A stretch of 39,624 nucleotides of DNA from contig PMES01000091.1 in the NCBI GenBank assembly GCA_003154775.1, positions 1 through 39,624 on the forward strand, in the 5' to 3' direction. The stretch is from Acidobacteriota bacterium. Its GTDB lineage: Bacteria; Acidobacteriota; Terriglobia; Acidiferrales; UBA7541. A program made the position numbers and the translations under genes. Below the pieces are notes generated by a model. The model was given only the letters and a program-made list of their open reading frames with translations. It had not been told where the DNA came from and made no database searches. Shown piece after piece: positions 24,615-32,911 of this stretch; position 1 is the stretch's first letter, and each line of letters opens with the position of its first letter.

Positions 24615-26030
24615 CTATGGCTCGTCTCGCTCGGCGTCCTTGTCCTGGTCCTGCTCACTCATCGCGTCCGGCCTTTCCCGCCAACTCCATGCGCGGTGCC
24701 CGTTTGTTTCAGCACCTGTCCCGTTCCGCGAGAACTTCGGCATACGTGCTTGCACCGTCGTGAACACTTCCATCGCAAAAACTCTTCGCGGATCGCTCAC
24801 TTCCACCGCTTCCCACCACGTTTTTCCGACGATCCACGTCATCGCCAGTGTGATCCCTAGCATCGTTCCCAAAATTACGATCATCGTGCGCGGAGGATAG
24901 GATTTTTTCGTGGGCACGATCGGCGCATCCAGCACCTTGACGGTGGGAATCTCCTTGGCTTCTTGCACTTTCGCCAGTTCGTACTGCTGCGTCAGCAACT
25001 CGTACACGGTTTCCTGGAGCTTTGTCTGCCGGAACAGATCCGCGTACGTAACACCCAGCAACGGCAGCTTGCGGATGGAGGGGTACAGGGCGTTTGTGCT
25101 CTGGATTCCGCCCTGCGTTCCCGCACTACCGAGTTCGGTCAGTTTTCTTTGCAGCTCATCCACTCGAGCCTGCACCGAACGAACGCGCACGTTATTGTTG
25201 GTGTAGATCTGCTGCAATCCGCTCAGCTCGGCTTGCGCGGCGATCAACTGCCCTTGCAGCGTCGCGGCTGCTTCCACCATTGCCTTTCCCTGCGCCGGAA
25301 TATCGATGGCCGAGTTCTTGCTGGCATACTCACTGAAATTCTTCGCTGCCGAATCAAGATCCGTTTTCACTGTTTGCAGGCGTTCTTCAAGGAAGATGCG
25401 CTCGCGCCGCGCGGACGAAGTACTGACCTGCGCCACGAGTCGGTCCAATTCCGCCACATACGCCTGAGCCATCGCGGCGGCGCGTTTGGGATCGTGATCT
25501 GTCACACCAATCGAGATAATTCCGCTCTTGCGGTCTTCGGAAAGATCGGTTTGTTCCGCGAGGCCGTTTCTTGCGTCCTCGACCTTTGAGCTGTGATAGA
25601 CCTTCATGAGGTGGAACTCGTCGATCAGCCGGTCCTGGACCGTCTGGCTGCTGAGGATGCCCACAAAAAGCGCGCCGGAACTCTTCACTCCCAGGAGATC
25701 ACCCGCAAGGCCGCCAAGGCCACCGGCTCCGCTGCGGCCAGCCATGGCGGCCACCATCCCCAGCCCTGAAGTGGATTGGCTGTCGGGCGGCATAAGCCGC
25801 GTGACCGATTGGTATCGCACGGGGATCAGGAGAGCAATGAGGATGCTTGCAAGCAGCGCGTACGCTCCCGTGCGGAGCAGGAATCTGCGATGTTCCCATA
25901 ACAAGCGCAGGTAAGGAAGAAAGCTTTGCTGCGTCTCGACCGGCTCCATGAGGAGAGACGATTCCAACCCGTCGTTCTCCCGCTCGTTGTCCGGTGTCTC
26001 GCGGACCGGCACTCTCCCTGTCGCGCTCAA
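24615..26030 (-). CDS. Wzz-like polysaccharide chain-length regulator, TTG start
   Basis: A 471-residue polysaccharide co-polymerase. The cytosolic N terminus is followed by a first membrane helix (about 50-70, ALLASILIALLIPVRYQS). A long periplasmic coiled-coil part (about 190-305, with the GNVR-like segment TNNNVRVRSVQARVDELQRK) leads to a second helix (about 390-410, MIVILGTMLGITLAMTWIVG). The PPDSQSTSGLG segment after helix 1 is typical. There is no Walker motif or tyrosine cluster, so it is not a fused BY-kinase; the C-terminal tail is charged. The start is TTG at 26030, overlapping the upstream TGA, with GGGAG eight bases before. The alternative ATG at 25949 has no ribosome site. Confidence 0.87.
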   Translation of the reverse strand: MSATGRVPVRETPDNERENDGLESSLLMEPVETQQSFLPYLRLLWEHRRFLLRTGAYALLASILIALLIPVRYQSVTRLMPPDSQSTSGLGMVAAMAGRSGAGGLGGLAGDLLGVKSSGALFVGILSSQTVQDRLIDEFHLMKVYHSSKVEDARNGLAEQTDLSEDRKSGIISIGVTDHDPKRAAAMAQAYVAELDRLVAQVSTSSARRERIFLEERLQTVKTDLDSAAKNFSEYASKNSAIDIPAQGKAMVEAAATLQGQLIAAQAELSGLQQIYTNNNVRVRSVQARVDELQRKLTELGSAGTQGGIQSTNALYPSIRKLPLLGVTYADLFRQTKLQETVYELLTQQYELAKVQEAKEIPTVKVLDAPIVPTKKSYPPRTMIVILGTMLGITLAMTWIVGKTWWEAVEVSDPRRVFAMEVFTTVQARMPKFSRNGTGAETNGHRAWSWRERPDAMSEQDQDKDAERDEP

Positions 26031-28597
26031 TTGGAATCTCCCACGCTTGCGGCGTTTTGTGGCCCGTGATGGAATGTTGGCCGGAAAATTTTCTGTGGCT
26101 GAAATTCAATTCCTACGGACGTGGTTATGTCTCGCTCCGGCCCTGGCTGAATCACGGGCATAAGCCACCGCTCGTACTGCACTGAAGCGGTGATTCCCAG
26201 GCCATGGCGGAGCCCGATATCCCCGCGAGCGCCCACGTCGGTCAATGTGCCACCCCCGGGAATAAACTGCTGGCTTACCTTTTCATGCCGGAAATTGACC
26301 TGGATCCGATTTTGGGGCGTGAACCAGTAGTTGGTCCATGCCTGCGCACCCTGCCCGTCGCGCCCGATCCAACTGCCAATCAGATTTCCGCCGTTCGTGT
26401 AACCGTCCAGGTAAGGGCTGGAGCCACTCGAATAATAAAAGCCGTGACCGATGGCGCCCCCCGCGGGAACATCGGTGTACACACCCTCGACGCGGAAATC
26501 GAGTTTCGGAAGTTTCGGAAGGTGCGAAAAATACAGTCCTGCACTAATCCCGGAACGATCCCAGTAGGCGATGGGACTAAGTTGGTCCCAAGCAAAAGCA
26601 TCGCCATAAAACGAGACCCAACGCCGCAGCAGGGGCAGCCGGTAATTCCAATCCAGTCCGGAATCCTGTTTGCCCGGGTCATGTGCCGTGCCCTTCACAG
26701 CATTGTGCTCGCCCCTGTCGAATAGACTTCCCACGAAGTAACCCAGCGTCATTGGAATATCACCGCCGCCGAAGAGCACGGTGCGAGTCACTCCGAACTC
26801 GAAGTTACGTGTGGGCTTAAAGCTAATTCGCTCGCCATGGATGTAGGGCTGATTTTGCAGTGGATCCAGGTAATTACCGATGATTCCCGTGGGTGTCCTG
26901 AAGAAATACTGCCCCGACAGCCGGCCCATGAAAAACTCCAGCCACGCCGGCCCAAAGATTTTCGAAAGCAATGGCACTTTTAATGGGGAAGTCCGAGCGA
27001 TCCTTATCATGGGGATGGCCTGAGAGTTCGTGCTCAGGAGCATAGGCCCGCCCTCTGTCGGGCTGCCCCACATTTCCTGAGGCCCAAAACTCACTAGCCA
27101 GTTCGTGAGTTGCATACCTGCATAGGCCTCGATCAACTGAAACTGGCTCGTGGCTGCGAACGGCGTGGCCGGTGGAGTCCCCTCTCCCCCCAGGCCATCG
27201 GCATTCGCTATGAAGTTCCTTTCGGTCAACGGCAGCGGCGGTGCGGAGGGTGCGTACTGATATTCGCCGCGGACGTAACCCACCCAAGGCCCGGCAGTTG
27301 TATAAAAGGAGAAACCTGTAATCGCGTTCGTGCCTTCCTCATTGGGCCGGCCATAGTCATTGATGATGGTCTGCCCGATGTCAAAGCTCTCCCCGCCTCG
27401 TCCGAGCGGGGGTCCAGAGATTGTGGTGACGCGGGTGTAGACCGATTCGAGCTTAGCGTCTATACCACCCGTTGGGAGGTCCAGTTCGCTCTGGAACTCT
27501 TTCTGCAGCGCGGCGTAAATCCTGCCGGCTTCCGCATTAGAATCCACCCCATGATCGTCCGCCTCCGTGATCAATCGCGCACATTCCCATCGAGTCCAGG
27601 GACGATGTGCCAGAAAGCCACTGTCGATCAACCCGAGACCCATCAGGCGCTCGATCGCCGGATAGACCCAGCTATCCAACGGCACATACGGCGAGCCCAT
27701 ATTGTCTCGAGTGGGGTGCTCAAACAGCTCTCTTGCGTGACTGCTCCAACTTTCCCATGCAGATCCGCCCAATTCCGGATCGTGATGGCGCTTGTAAACT
27801 GTGTAGCCAGACAACTCTCCGATCAATGCGCCGACGAGTACGTCCGACGCAAAATGCTGCTGCGCTCTCACGCGCGAGTAGCTGATCATTCCAGCGGCGC
27901 CGTACGCAAGAATCTTGGTCAACGGTCCTGGATACTCGTGTGCGATCACCCCCGCCACCGACCACGCTGCCGCGGCATGCTCGGAAGGAAACGACGTGCC
28001 ACCGCTCTGAAAAAACGGCCCGCTGCCGTCTCCCTGAAAGGGTCGTTCACGTCCCAGCGAATACTTCAATCCTTCAACCATCACCAGACTGTTCAACGCT
28101 GCTTCACCCGCAAGGAACCCAGTCTCGCTCCAGTGTTCGTTGTGCTTGGCGCGGCCCACCAGCCACATTCCGCCCGCGCTGCCGATGAGTACTCCTGCGC
28201 CGGCGTTAGACAGATTCTTGTATCGGCTGATGGTGTTTGGATCGTGAGACAGGTGCTTGTTGGAATCGCGATCCGTCACGAAAAGTCCTGCCGTGATTCC
28301 ACTAAGCGGAAAAAGCCACTCTGTATCCGAGAACTGAAGCTGCGCAGGACTTGTCCAGATCCTTCGTTGATCGTCCATGAACCTTCCTACCAATCCCATC
28401 CGCGTTCCCTCAGACGTTTTCGCTACCTCGTCGATTTCTGGCGTGTCGCTGGTCTGTGAAGAAGATTTGTGCTTCGCAGATTCGCTTTCCGATGTGGAGG
28501 GCCCCGCTCCCTGCTCTTGCGCCGGGGACACGCGAGCAGTGCTAACACCAAACAGCAGCGCCGCTCCAAGAATCCCGATTTGGCGTCGTATCATCAT
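26027..28597 (-). CDS. PAP2 phosphatase fused to a Wzi-like outer-membrane barrel
   Basis: An 856-residue two-part exported protein. Residues 1-26 are a signal peptide. The first part is a PAP2 (type 2 phosphatidic acid phosphatase) domain with all three motifs: KYSLGRERP at 178-186, PSEH at 204-207 (normally PSGH) and SRVRAQQHFASD at 241-252. The second part (from about 300) matches the capsule-assembly Wzi family: DSWVYPAIERLMGLGLID, then GPWVGYVRGEYQYA and many amphipathic strands ending VGIEFQPQ. Wzi proteins hold or organise polysaccharide at the cell surface. PAP2 enzymes remove phosphate from lipid phosphates such as undecaprenyl pyrophosphate. The gene follows the exporter by six bases. 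A role in both carrier recycling and surface attachment is inference. Confidence 0.88.
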   Translation of the reverse strand: MMIRRQIGILGAALLFGVSTARVSPAQEQGAGPSTSESESAKHKSSSQTSDTPEIDEVAKTSEGTRMGLVGRFMDDQRRIWTSPAQLQFSDTEWLFPLSGITAGLFVTDRDSNKHLSHDPNTISRYKNLSNAGAGVLIGSAGGMWLVGRAKHNEHWSETGFLAGEAALNSLVMVEGLKYSLGRERPFQGDGSGPFFQSGGTSFPSEHAAAAWSVAGVIAHEYPGPLTKILAYGAAGMISYSRVRAQQHFASDVLVGALIGELSGYTVYKRHHDPELGGSAWESWSSHARELFEHPTRDNMGSPYVPLDSWVYPAIERLMGLGLIDSGFLAHRPWTRWECARLITEADDHGVDSNAEAGRIYAALQKEFQSELDLPTGGIDAKLESVYTRVTTISGPPLGRGGESFDIGQTIINDYGRPNEEGTNAITGFSFYTTAGPWVGYVRGEYQYAPSAPPLPLTERNFIANADGLGGEGTPPATPFAATSQFQLIEAYAGMQLTNWLVSFGPQEMWGSPTEGGPMLLSTNSQAIPMIRIARTSPLKVPLLSKIFGPAWLEFFMGRLSGQYFFRTPTGIIGNYLDPLQNQPYIHGERISFKPTRNFEFGVTRTVLFGGGDIPMTLGYFVGSLFDRGEHNAVKGTAHDPGKQDSGLDWNYRLPLLRRWVSFYGDAFAWDQLSPIAYWDRSGISAGLYFSHLPKLPKLDFRVEGVYTDVPAGGAIGHGFYYSSGSSPYLDGYTNGGNLIGSWIGRDGQGAQAWTNYWFTPQNRIQVNFRHEKVSQQFIPGGGTLTDVGARGDIGLRHGLGITASVQYERWLMPVIQPGPERDITTSVGIEFQPQKIFRPTFHHGPQNAASVGDSN

Positions 28598-28603
28598 GCG
28601 CGC

Positions 28604-31600
28604 TCAGGGAATAGCCACAGCCGCAACCAACGCGGCGGACGACGCGATTTGCGCGATCGTCAGGACGTTTTTCAATGTAGTGCTGCCAAGAACTGGCCTC
28701 TCCGGTACCACAATCGTGTCGCCCGGACCCATCGTCGCCGAGAGCACACCACCAGACCAAAGGCGGCCCTGACTGCCGCTCGTCACCGAACCGTCCGAGC
28801 GGACGATGAAGATTGCGCCTTTGTTTGCAAGCTGTGTTGCACCTCCCGCGCGGGAGAGATACCAGTTGGCATTCCTCCCTGGCGTATAGGTGAGGGCGTT
28901 GGCGTTGTACACCTGGCCGATAACCAGCACAGCTCCGGGTTGCTTCGGAATCATTAACGAATCGCCTGCGCGAAGCTCGATATCATCAGGAGACCCTTCA
29001 AAGCCTGTACGATTCGGGCGCAGATGTATCACCAAGCGTCCCGATATCGGGGCTTTGCGGAGCGCATCCAACACGCGTTGGCGCTGTTGCATGGCTGCCT
29101 GTTGCAGCGCAGCTTCTTCGGTTCCGGTCGTAGATGCCGCCGTCTTCACGACCGTGGACTCCTGCTCGAGCCTCTGGATCATTTCCTGGCGGTTCTTCTG
29201 CTGAAGTTCGCGTACTTCTTCCCGTTCAAACACGGCCGCTCGCGGATATGCTGTCGGCAACAACCCTCCCGCACGCTGTAGTAGCGAACTTAGCCGCTCG
29301 CCTGAGCGGATGCCGTACACACCAGGTTTGCGCACCTCTCCACGCAACGTAACCACCGCGCCGATGTCGTTCCAACCAGCCTGCTGCGGCACCGTTAAAA
29401 CATCGCCATCGTGCAGAGGTACATTCTGGTTTTCGGTTCCTGCAAGCGCGGCGGCTAGACTCAAGTCTTGATGTCCAGCTTGCACACGTTCCCCAGACGA
29501 ATCAGAGATCGCATAATGGGTCAGGTCGCCGCTGTCAGGGTTCGCGCTTCGCAGCAATCCGCCAGCAGAACGCACTAGATCGGAAACCCGCATATTGGCA
29601 ACGAGAGGATAGCGGCCCGGCTTCTCCACTTCCCCCTTGATATAAACGGTCGCCGGGTCCACCCTCGCCGGACTCTTGTGGATCAGCAAGCGATCCCGCG
29701 GCAACAGCAGGATGTTTTCTACCGGATTGCCTGCAATCGCTTCCTTCAGGTTGACGCTCAGAATCTTCATCGTTCCGTCGGCCTGCGTCCGGAAGACCTG
29801 CGCACTTCCTTGCGCTGCATCCGGCGTCAATCCACCCGCCAGGTAGATCACGTCGCGGAGATGCACCTGCCCGGGAGTGTCGTATTTCCCAGGCTGCCGC
29901 ACCTCGCCGCCCACCCAGATCGCCGGCGCCGCCTCAAAATCGTAGCGGCTGAAAACTCGCACCGTATCCAACGGTTGCAGCAGCGGAGCCGTAGTGGGAT
30001 CCTTCATGGCGGCAGCCAGGTCAAAACTCACGACGCTAGGGCGAAAATCAGGTGGATTCAGGCGAATGATTTCCCCGTAGTGCGCCGCCGGTTCCGGAAG
30101 GATTTCTTTATACGATGCAAGGAGATCGGTCAGCTTCATCCCATCGCGGTAGGAGTACCGCCCGGGCCTCAGAACGTGTCCCTGCAGGTAGATGGTGTCC
30201 TGGTTGTAGGGCGCGATCGGGAAAATATGAATTTCATCGCCGTCCTGAATCCGGAAGGAGGCGAGTTGCGATGGTGTGGAGTTGTCCGCCGACAGATCCA
30301 GACTCAACATGGTGCGCTTTTCGTGCGCTTCGAGGCGTTGCACTTCGACGTGGCGCAGAGCGGCCGCAGGCAGGATGCCTCCGGCAAGTTCGAGCACATC
30401 CGCGACCGTTTTTTCGCCATTCAGCTCGTAAATCGCCGGCCGCCTCACCATTCCCGCCACGGTAACCTGCGCGCCTACCGGCGGCACCAGCAAGGTGTCG
30501 CCGTTCTCGAGCCTCTTTGCGTCCGGCGTGACACCATGCAAAAGCAGATCGTACGCGTCGATCTCCTCAAGTTCCTGTCGCCCGCGCATGTGTTTCAGAG
30601 AACGCAAAGAACCGCGCGGCGTCGCTCCCCCGGCGGCCACAAGCGCGTTCAGCGCCGTGGAAAGCGAGCTGATATCGTAAGCTCCGGGCTCCTCGACTTC
30701 TCCCACAACGTACACGCGAACCGTCCGCAGACGGGATACGGACACATCGGCCGAGGTGTCGCGATACTGCGTCCCAATTGCTTTTTGGACGGCTTCTTGC
30801 ACTTCGCCGAGCGACCTGCCGCTTACGAGCACGGGACCTGCCTCCGGAAGGGTGACCCTCCCCTGGCGATCCACAACGCGCACCAGTTTTGTCGAAACTC
30901 CTCCCCAGAGATCAATGGATAGACTGTCACCTGGGCCAACCACATAGTCAGGTCCCACGGGCAAATCCATGGGGATGCTGCGGGGATCGCGCAAGCCGTC
31001 CTGAAAGACTTGTGTCCCAAAGCGTTGCGGTGGGAGGTCCCTGGAGGGAGCCTGCACGTAGAGGTCATACAGGGACGGAATATCCGCGTAGGGATTCGGC
31101 CGGTGCACCATGTTTCCGGGTTGGAGTTCACGCTCCTTGGCGAGCCTCGGTTCACGCCGCCAAATTGACCCTGCCCCCGTTTCCAGCTTTGCACCCGCCG
31201 AAAGGGTTGTTTCTCCGGAAGCCGCCTCCGCTGCCGAGCCTCGCCGCGCTTCGCCACGCGACTGTTCCAAGGGAGAAACGCTAAGTGAATCCGGAGATCC
31301 ATTGCCGTAGAGTGATGGATCACGAGGAGTTTTCATCGTGTCAGAGACATCCTGGAACGAAGAATTTCCTTCCGAGGCTCCGCCGAACGGCGCACCCTCT
31401 GGATTGACGTCGGTTTGCATGATGCGTGGAGATGGCGACAGCGGCTGCCCGTCGTTGGGATAATTGGAAGATGGCTCTTTCTGCGGACTGCTTTCGTCGG
31501 GAGTTGAGATGGCGCGCCTCGGCCGGGGCGCCGCTCCCTGCACGCATTCTCTGTCCTCATTCAAATCGCAGGGCGCCGCTTTCGCTTCGCTCGTCTGCGT

Positions 31601-32104
31601 AGGCGAAGGCTTGACCGACTCCAAGTCTTCCTGGGCTTCGATCTGCACGAGGCGCCTGACGCGCTCCTTAAGAAGAAGGTCCTGCTCTTTTCCGATTTCG
31701 GAGTCCGGGTTCACGCTTGGACGCAAGTAGCCATAGCGCTGCACCAACCGGGTAGCGACCGAGCGAAACGCCACATCGGTTTTCAACCGGTCAAAAATGG
31801 CGTTATCGGTAAGATCGTCGTCACTGACGATCTGCCCGTTATCACTCGCCTCCCTGGCAACCCATCGCTTCAACTCCACCAGGATTCCCGGTTCCTTCAG
31901 AAGCACTTCCTGAATTTGTGTAGGGGACGCGGCGACGCGCAAAAGATTCCCATTCTCGAGTTCAGAAACTTCCTGGTTGGCGATGCGCGATGCCTCGCTG
32001 GACGGGCGCGGTTGACGATTGGTTTCCTGTGCCTGGGTGGAGACACAAAAGGCCAAGACAACGAAGGGAGCGAACAACCTGGTGAACTTGCTGGCTCTGA
32101 GCAT
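28604..32104 (-). CDS. multi-SLBB polysaccharide export protein (Wza-like)
   Basis: A very long exporter of 1166 residues; E. coli Wza has 379. Residues 1-25 are a signal peptide (FVVLAFCVSTQAQ) without a lipobox Cys. A helical domain (about 45-160) and a low-complexity, Ser/Pro-rich stretch (about 165-330) precede the Poly_export motif DYVVGPGDSLSIDLWG (about 386-401). Seven SLBB-like repeats follow, each with the pattern G-x-V-x-x-P-G-x-Y and a later AGG: VVGEVEEPGAY, VAGMVRRPAIY, LQGHVLRPGRY, VGGEVRQPGKY, IKGEVEKPGRY, LRGEVRKPGVY and a weaker last one (VIGQVYNANAL). A hydrophobic segment ends the protein. It should form the outer-membrane/periplasmic export channel. The ATG at 32104 follows GAGGGGAG. 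It lies 15 bases after the receiver-like gene. Confidence 0.92.
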   Translation of the reverse strand: MLRASKFTRLFAPFVVLAFCVSTQAQETNRQPRPSSEASRIANQEVSELENGNLLRVAASPTQIQEVLLKEPGILVELKRWVAREASDNGQIVSDDDLTDNAIFDRLKTDVAFRSVATRLVQRYGYLRPSVNPDSEIGKEQDLLLKERVRRLVQIEAQEDLESVKPSPTQTSEAKAAPCDLNEDRECVQGAAPRPRRAISTPDESSPQKEPSSNYPNDGQPLSPSPRIMQTDVNPEGAPFGGASEGNSSFQDVSDTMKTPRDPSLYGNGSPDSLSVSPLEQSRGEARRGSAAEAASGETTLSAGAKLETGAGSIWRREPRLAKERELQPGNMVHRPNPYADIPSLYDLYVQAPSRDLPPQRFGTQVFQDGLRDPRSIPMDLPVGPDYVVGPGDSLSIDLWGGVSTKLVRVVDRQGRVTLPEAGPVLVSGRSLGEVQEAVQKAIGTQYRDTSADVSVSRLRTVRVYVVGEVEEPGAYDISSLSTALNALVAAGGATPRGSLRSLKHMRGRQELEEIDAYDLLLHGVTPDAKRLENGDTLLVPPVGAQVTVAGMVRRPAIYELNGEKTVADVLELAGGILPAAALRHVEVQRLEAHEKRTMLSLDLSADNSTPSQLASFRIQDGDEIHIFPIAPYNQDTIYLQGHVLRPGRYSYRDGMKLTDLLASYKEILPEPAAHYGEIIRLNPPDFRPSVVSFDLAAAMKDPTTAPLLQPLDTVRVFSRYDFEAAPAIWVGGEVRQPGKYDTPGQVHLRDVIYLAGGLTPDAAQGSAQVFRTQADGTMKILSVNLKEAIAGNPVENILLLPRDRLLIHKSPARVDPATVYIKGEVEKPGRYPLVANMRVSDLVRSAGGLLRSANPDSGDLTHYAISDSSGERVQAGHQDLSLAAALAGTENQNVPLHDGDVLTVPQQAGWNDIGAVVTLRGEVRKPGVYGIRSGERLSSLLQRAGGLLPTAYPRAAVFEREEVRELQQKNRQEMIQRLEQESTVVKTAASTTGTEEAALQQAAMQQRQRVLDALRKAPISGRLVIHLRPNRTGFEGSPDDIELRAGDSLMIPKQPGAVLVIGQVYNANALTYTPGRNANWYLSRAGGATQLANKGAIFIVRSDGSVTSGSQGRLWSGGVLSATMGPGDTIVVPERPVLGSTTLKNVLTIAQIASSAALVAAVAIP

Positions 32105-32119
32105 GTTGATAGACTCCCC

Positions 32120-32509
32120 TCAGTTAATCTCGGCGCTTTTGCTCACCGTCTCAGCAACGCTTTTCACGGCGCTAAGGAAACCCTGTTCCGACGATTCGAT
32201 ATCGGCGGCATGAATATCGAGGGACGCCCAATAACAGACGGTGTAATTTTCGTGCGGTGCGACCGCGATGATGTGTAGCGCGGGGTACTCGCGAAGCAGT
32301 TCGTCGCAGATTGCGGGCCGCTTGCCCGGTTTGTCTGCTGTAACCACCAGAAGGTCCGGCGCGGTTTTTTGCACCGACTCGCGAATTTCCGCTTCTTGTG
32401 CCACTTCGCCGACGATTTCGATCCAGGATTCTTCTGCGAGCATCTCCACAAGCAGCTCTCGCATCAGCTTCGGCTGGTTGGCCACGAGAATACGGAATGT
32501 ATTGACCAT
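32120..32509 (-). CDS. degenerate receiver-domain protein, first gene of the locus
   Basis: A 129-residue stand-alone domain with the fold pattern of response-regulator receivers: ILVANQPKLMRELLVEML, EIVGEV, then APDLLVVTAD. The residues needed for phosphorylation are missing. The acidic pair after the first strand is Asn-Gln (11-12), the phospho-acceptor position is Thr 57 with the nearest Asp at 59, and the C-terminal conserved Lys is absent. It is therefore probably a phosphorylation-independent protein-protein or sensor module. It has no DNA-binding domain. The ATG at 32509 follows AGAGGGG. It heads the export genes and is divergent from a LuxR-type regulator, so it may tune expression of the locus. 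That role is inference. Confidence 0.72.
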   Translation of the reverse strand: MVNTFRILVANQPKLMRELLVEMLAEESWIEIVGEVAQEAEIRESVQKTAPDLLVVTADKPGKRPAICDELLREYPALHIIAVAPHENYTVCYWASLDIHAADIESSEQGFLSAVKSVAETVSKSAEIN

Positions 32510-32666
32510 AGGTATCCCCTCTTAAACATTGAGTATTTATCGTTTGGGAAAAAGCGCTAGGTCCAATCAAGAATCAATTCGGCACTATGGTCGAAAGGTA
32601 GCCTGGGTCGTACTAAACCCAGTGCAGTGAAGACCCGAGGAGAGCTAAGGCACGTAGGTCCTACAA

Positions 32667-32680
32667 TAGTCCGCGGACTA
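32667..32680. promoter_or_regulatory. perfect 14-bp palindrome, candidate operator
   Basis: TAGTCCGCGGACTA reads the same on both strands. It lies three bases from another dyad (32654-32664), about 160 bases upstream of the polysaccharide locus and 230 upstream of the LuxR gene. Protein identity unknown. Confidence 0.45.
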
Positions 32681-32807
32681 AACCTGATTGGTACTCAGAG
32701 TAGGTGCTCGAATTGGCACATGAAGCCTGGACCGAGGCCGTTTCAAGCTAAGTAGGTTTCAAATTGGGCCAGCCAAGTCCATATTCTTCCGATATCTATG
32801 AAGTTAG

Positions 32808-32836
32808 TTGACATCCGCTCGACCGTCTATTAGATT
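32808..32836 (+). promoter_or_regulatory. promoter of the LuxR-type regulator
   Basis: TTGACA (32808-32813), a 17-base spacer, then TAGATT (32831-32836; 4 of 6 to TATAAT). The spacing is optimal, and the gene begins about 75 bases downstream. Confidence 0.55.
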
Positions 32837-32911
32837 GCTCTTGCCAGTTAGGTGAAGTGCCCTCTGCGCAGCCTCCCTCACGCCTGGTGTTTCTCCCTCT
32901 TGAAGGGATGA

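Larger units (their letters stand above)
32510..32911. promoter_or_regulatory. divergent control region of the polysaccharide locus
   Basis: About 400 bases without a gene between the minus-strand locus and the plus-strand LuxR regulator. It holds three dyads close together: CTGGGT/ACCCAG (32603-32622), GTAGGTCCTAC (32654-32664) and the 14-base perfect palindrome TAGTCCGCGGACTA (32667-32680). It also has a plus-strand promoter near 32808. Minus-strand promoter elements must lie here but no clear -35/-10 pair stands out. The dyads are good operator candidates for the adjacent LuxR-type protein. Confidence 0.55.

Noticed and set aside
24615-26030. Wzc-type tyrosine kinase fused to the chain-length protein
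   Set aside because: After the second membrane helix there are only about 60 charged residues, with no Walker A/B motif and no tyrosine cluster.
27110-28459. 449-codon open frame on the plus strand
   Set aside because: It is fully antisense to the PAP2-Wzi gene, whose protein motifs are unmistakable. The antisense product resembles no family and reflects GC-rich codon bias.
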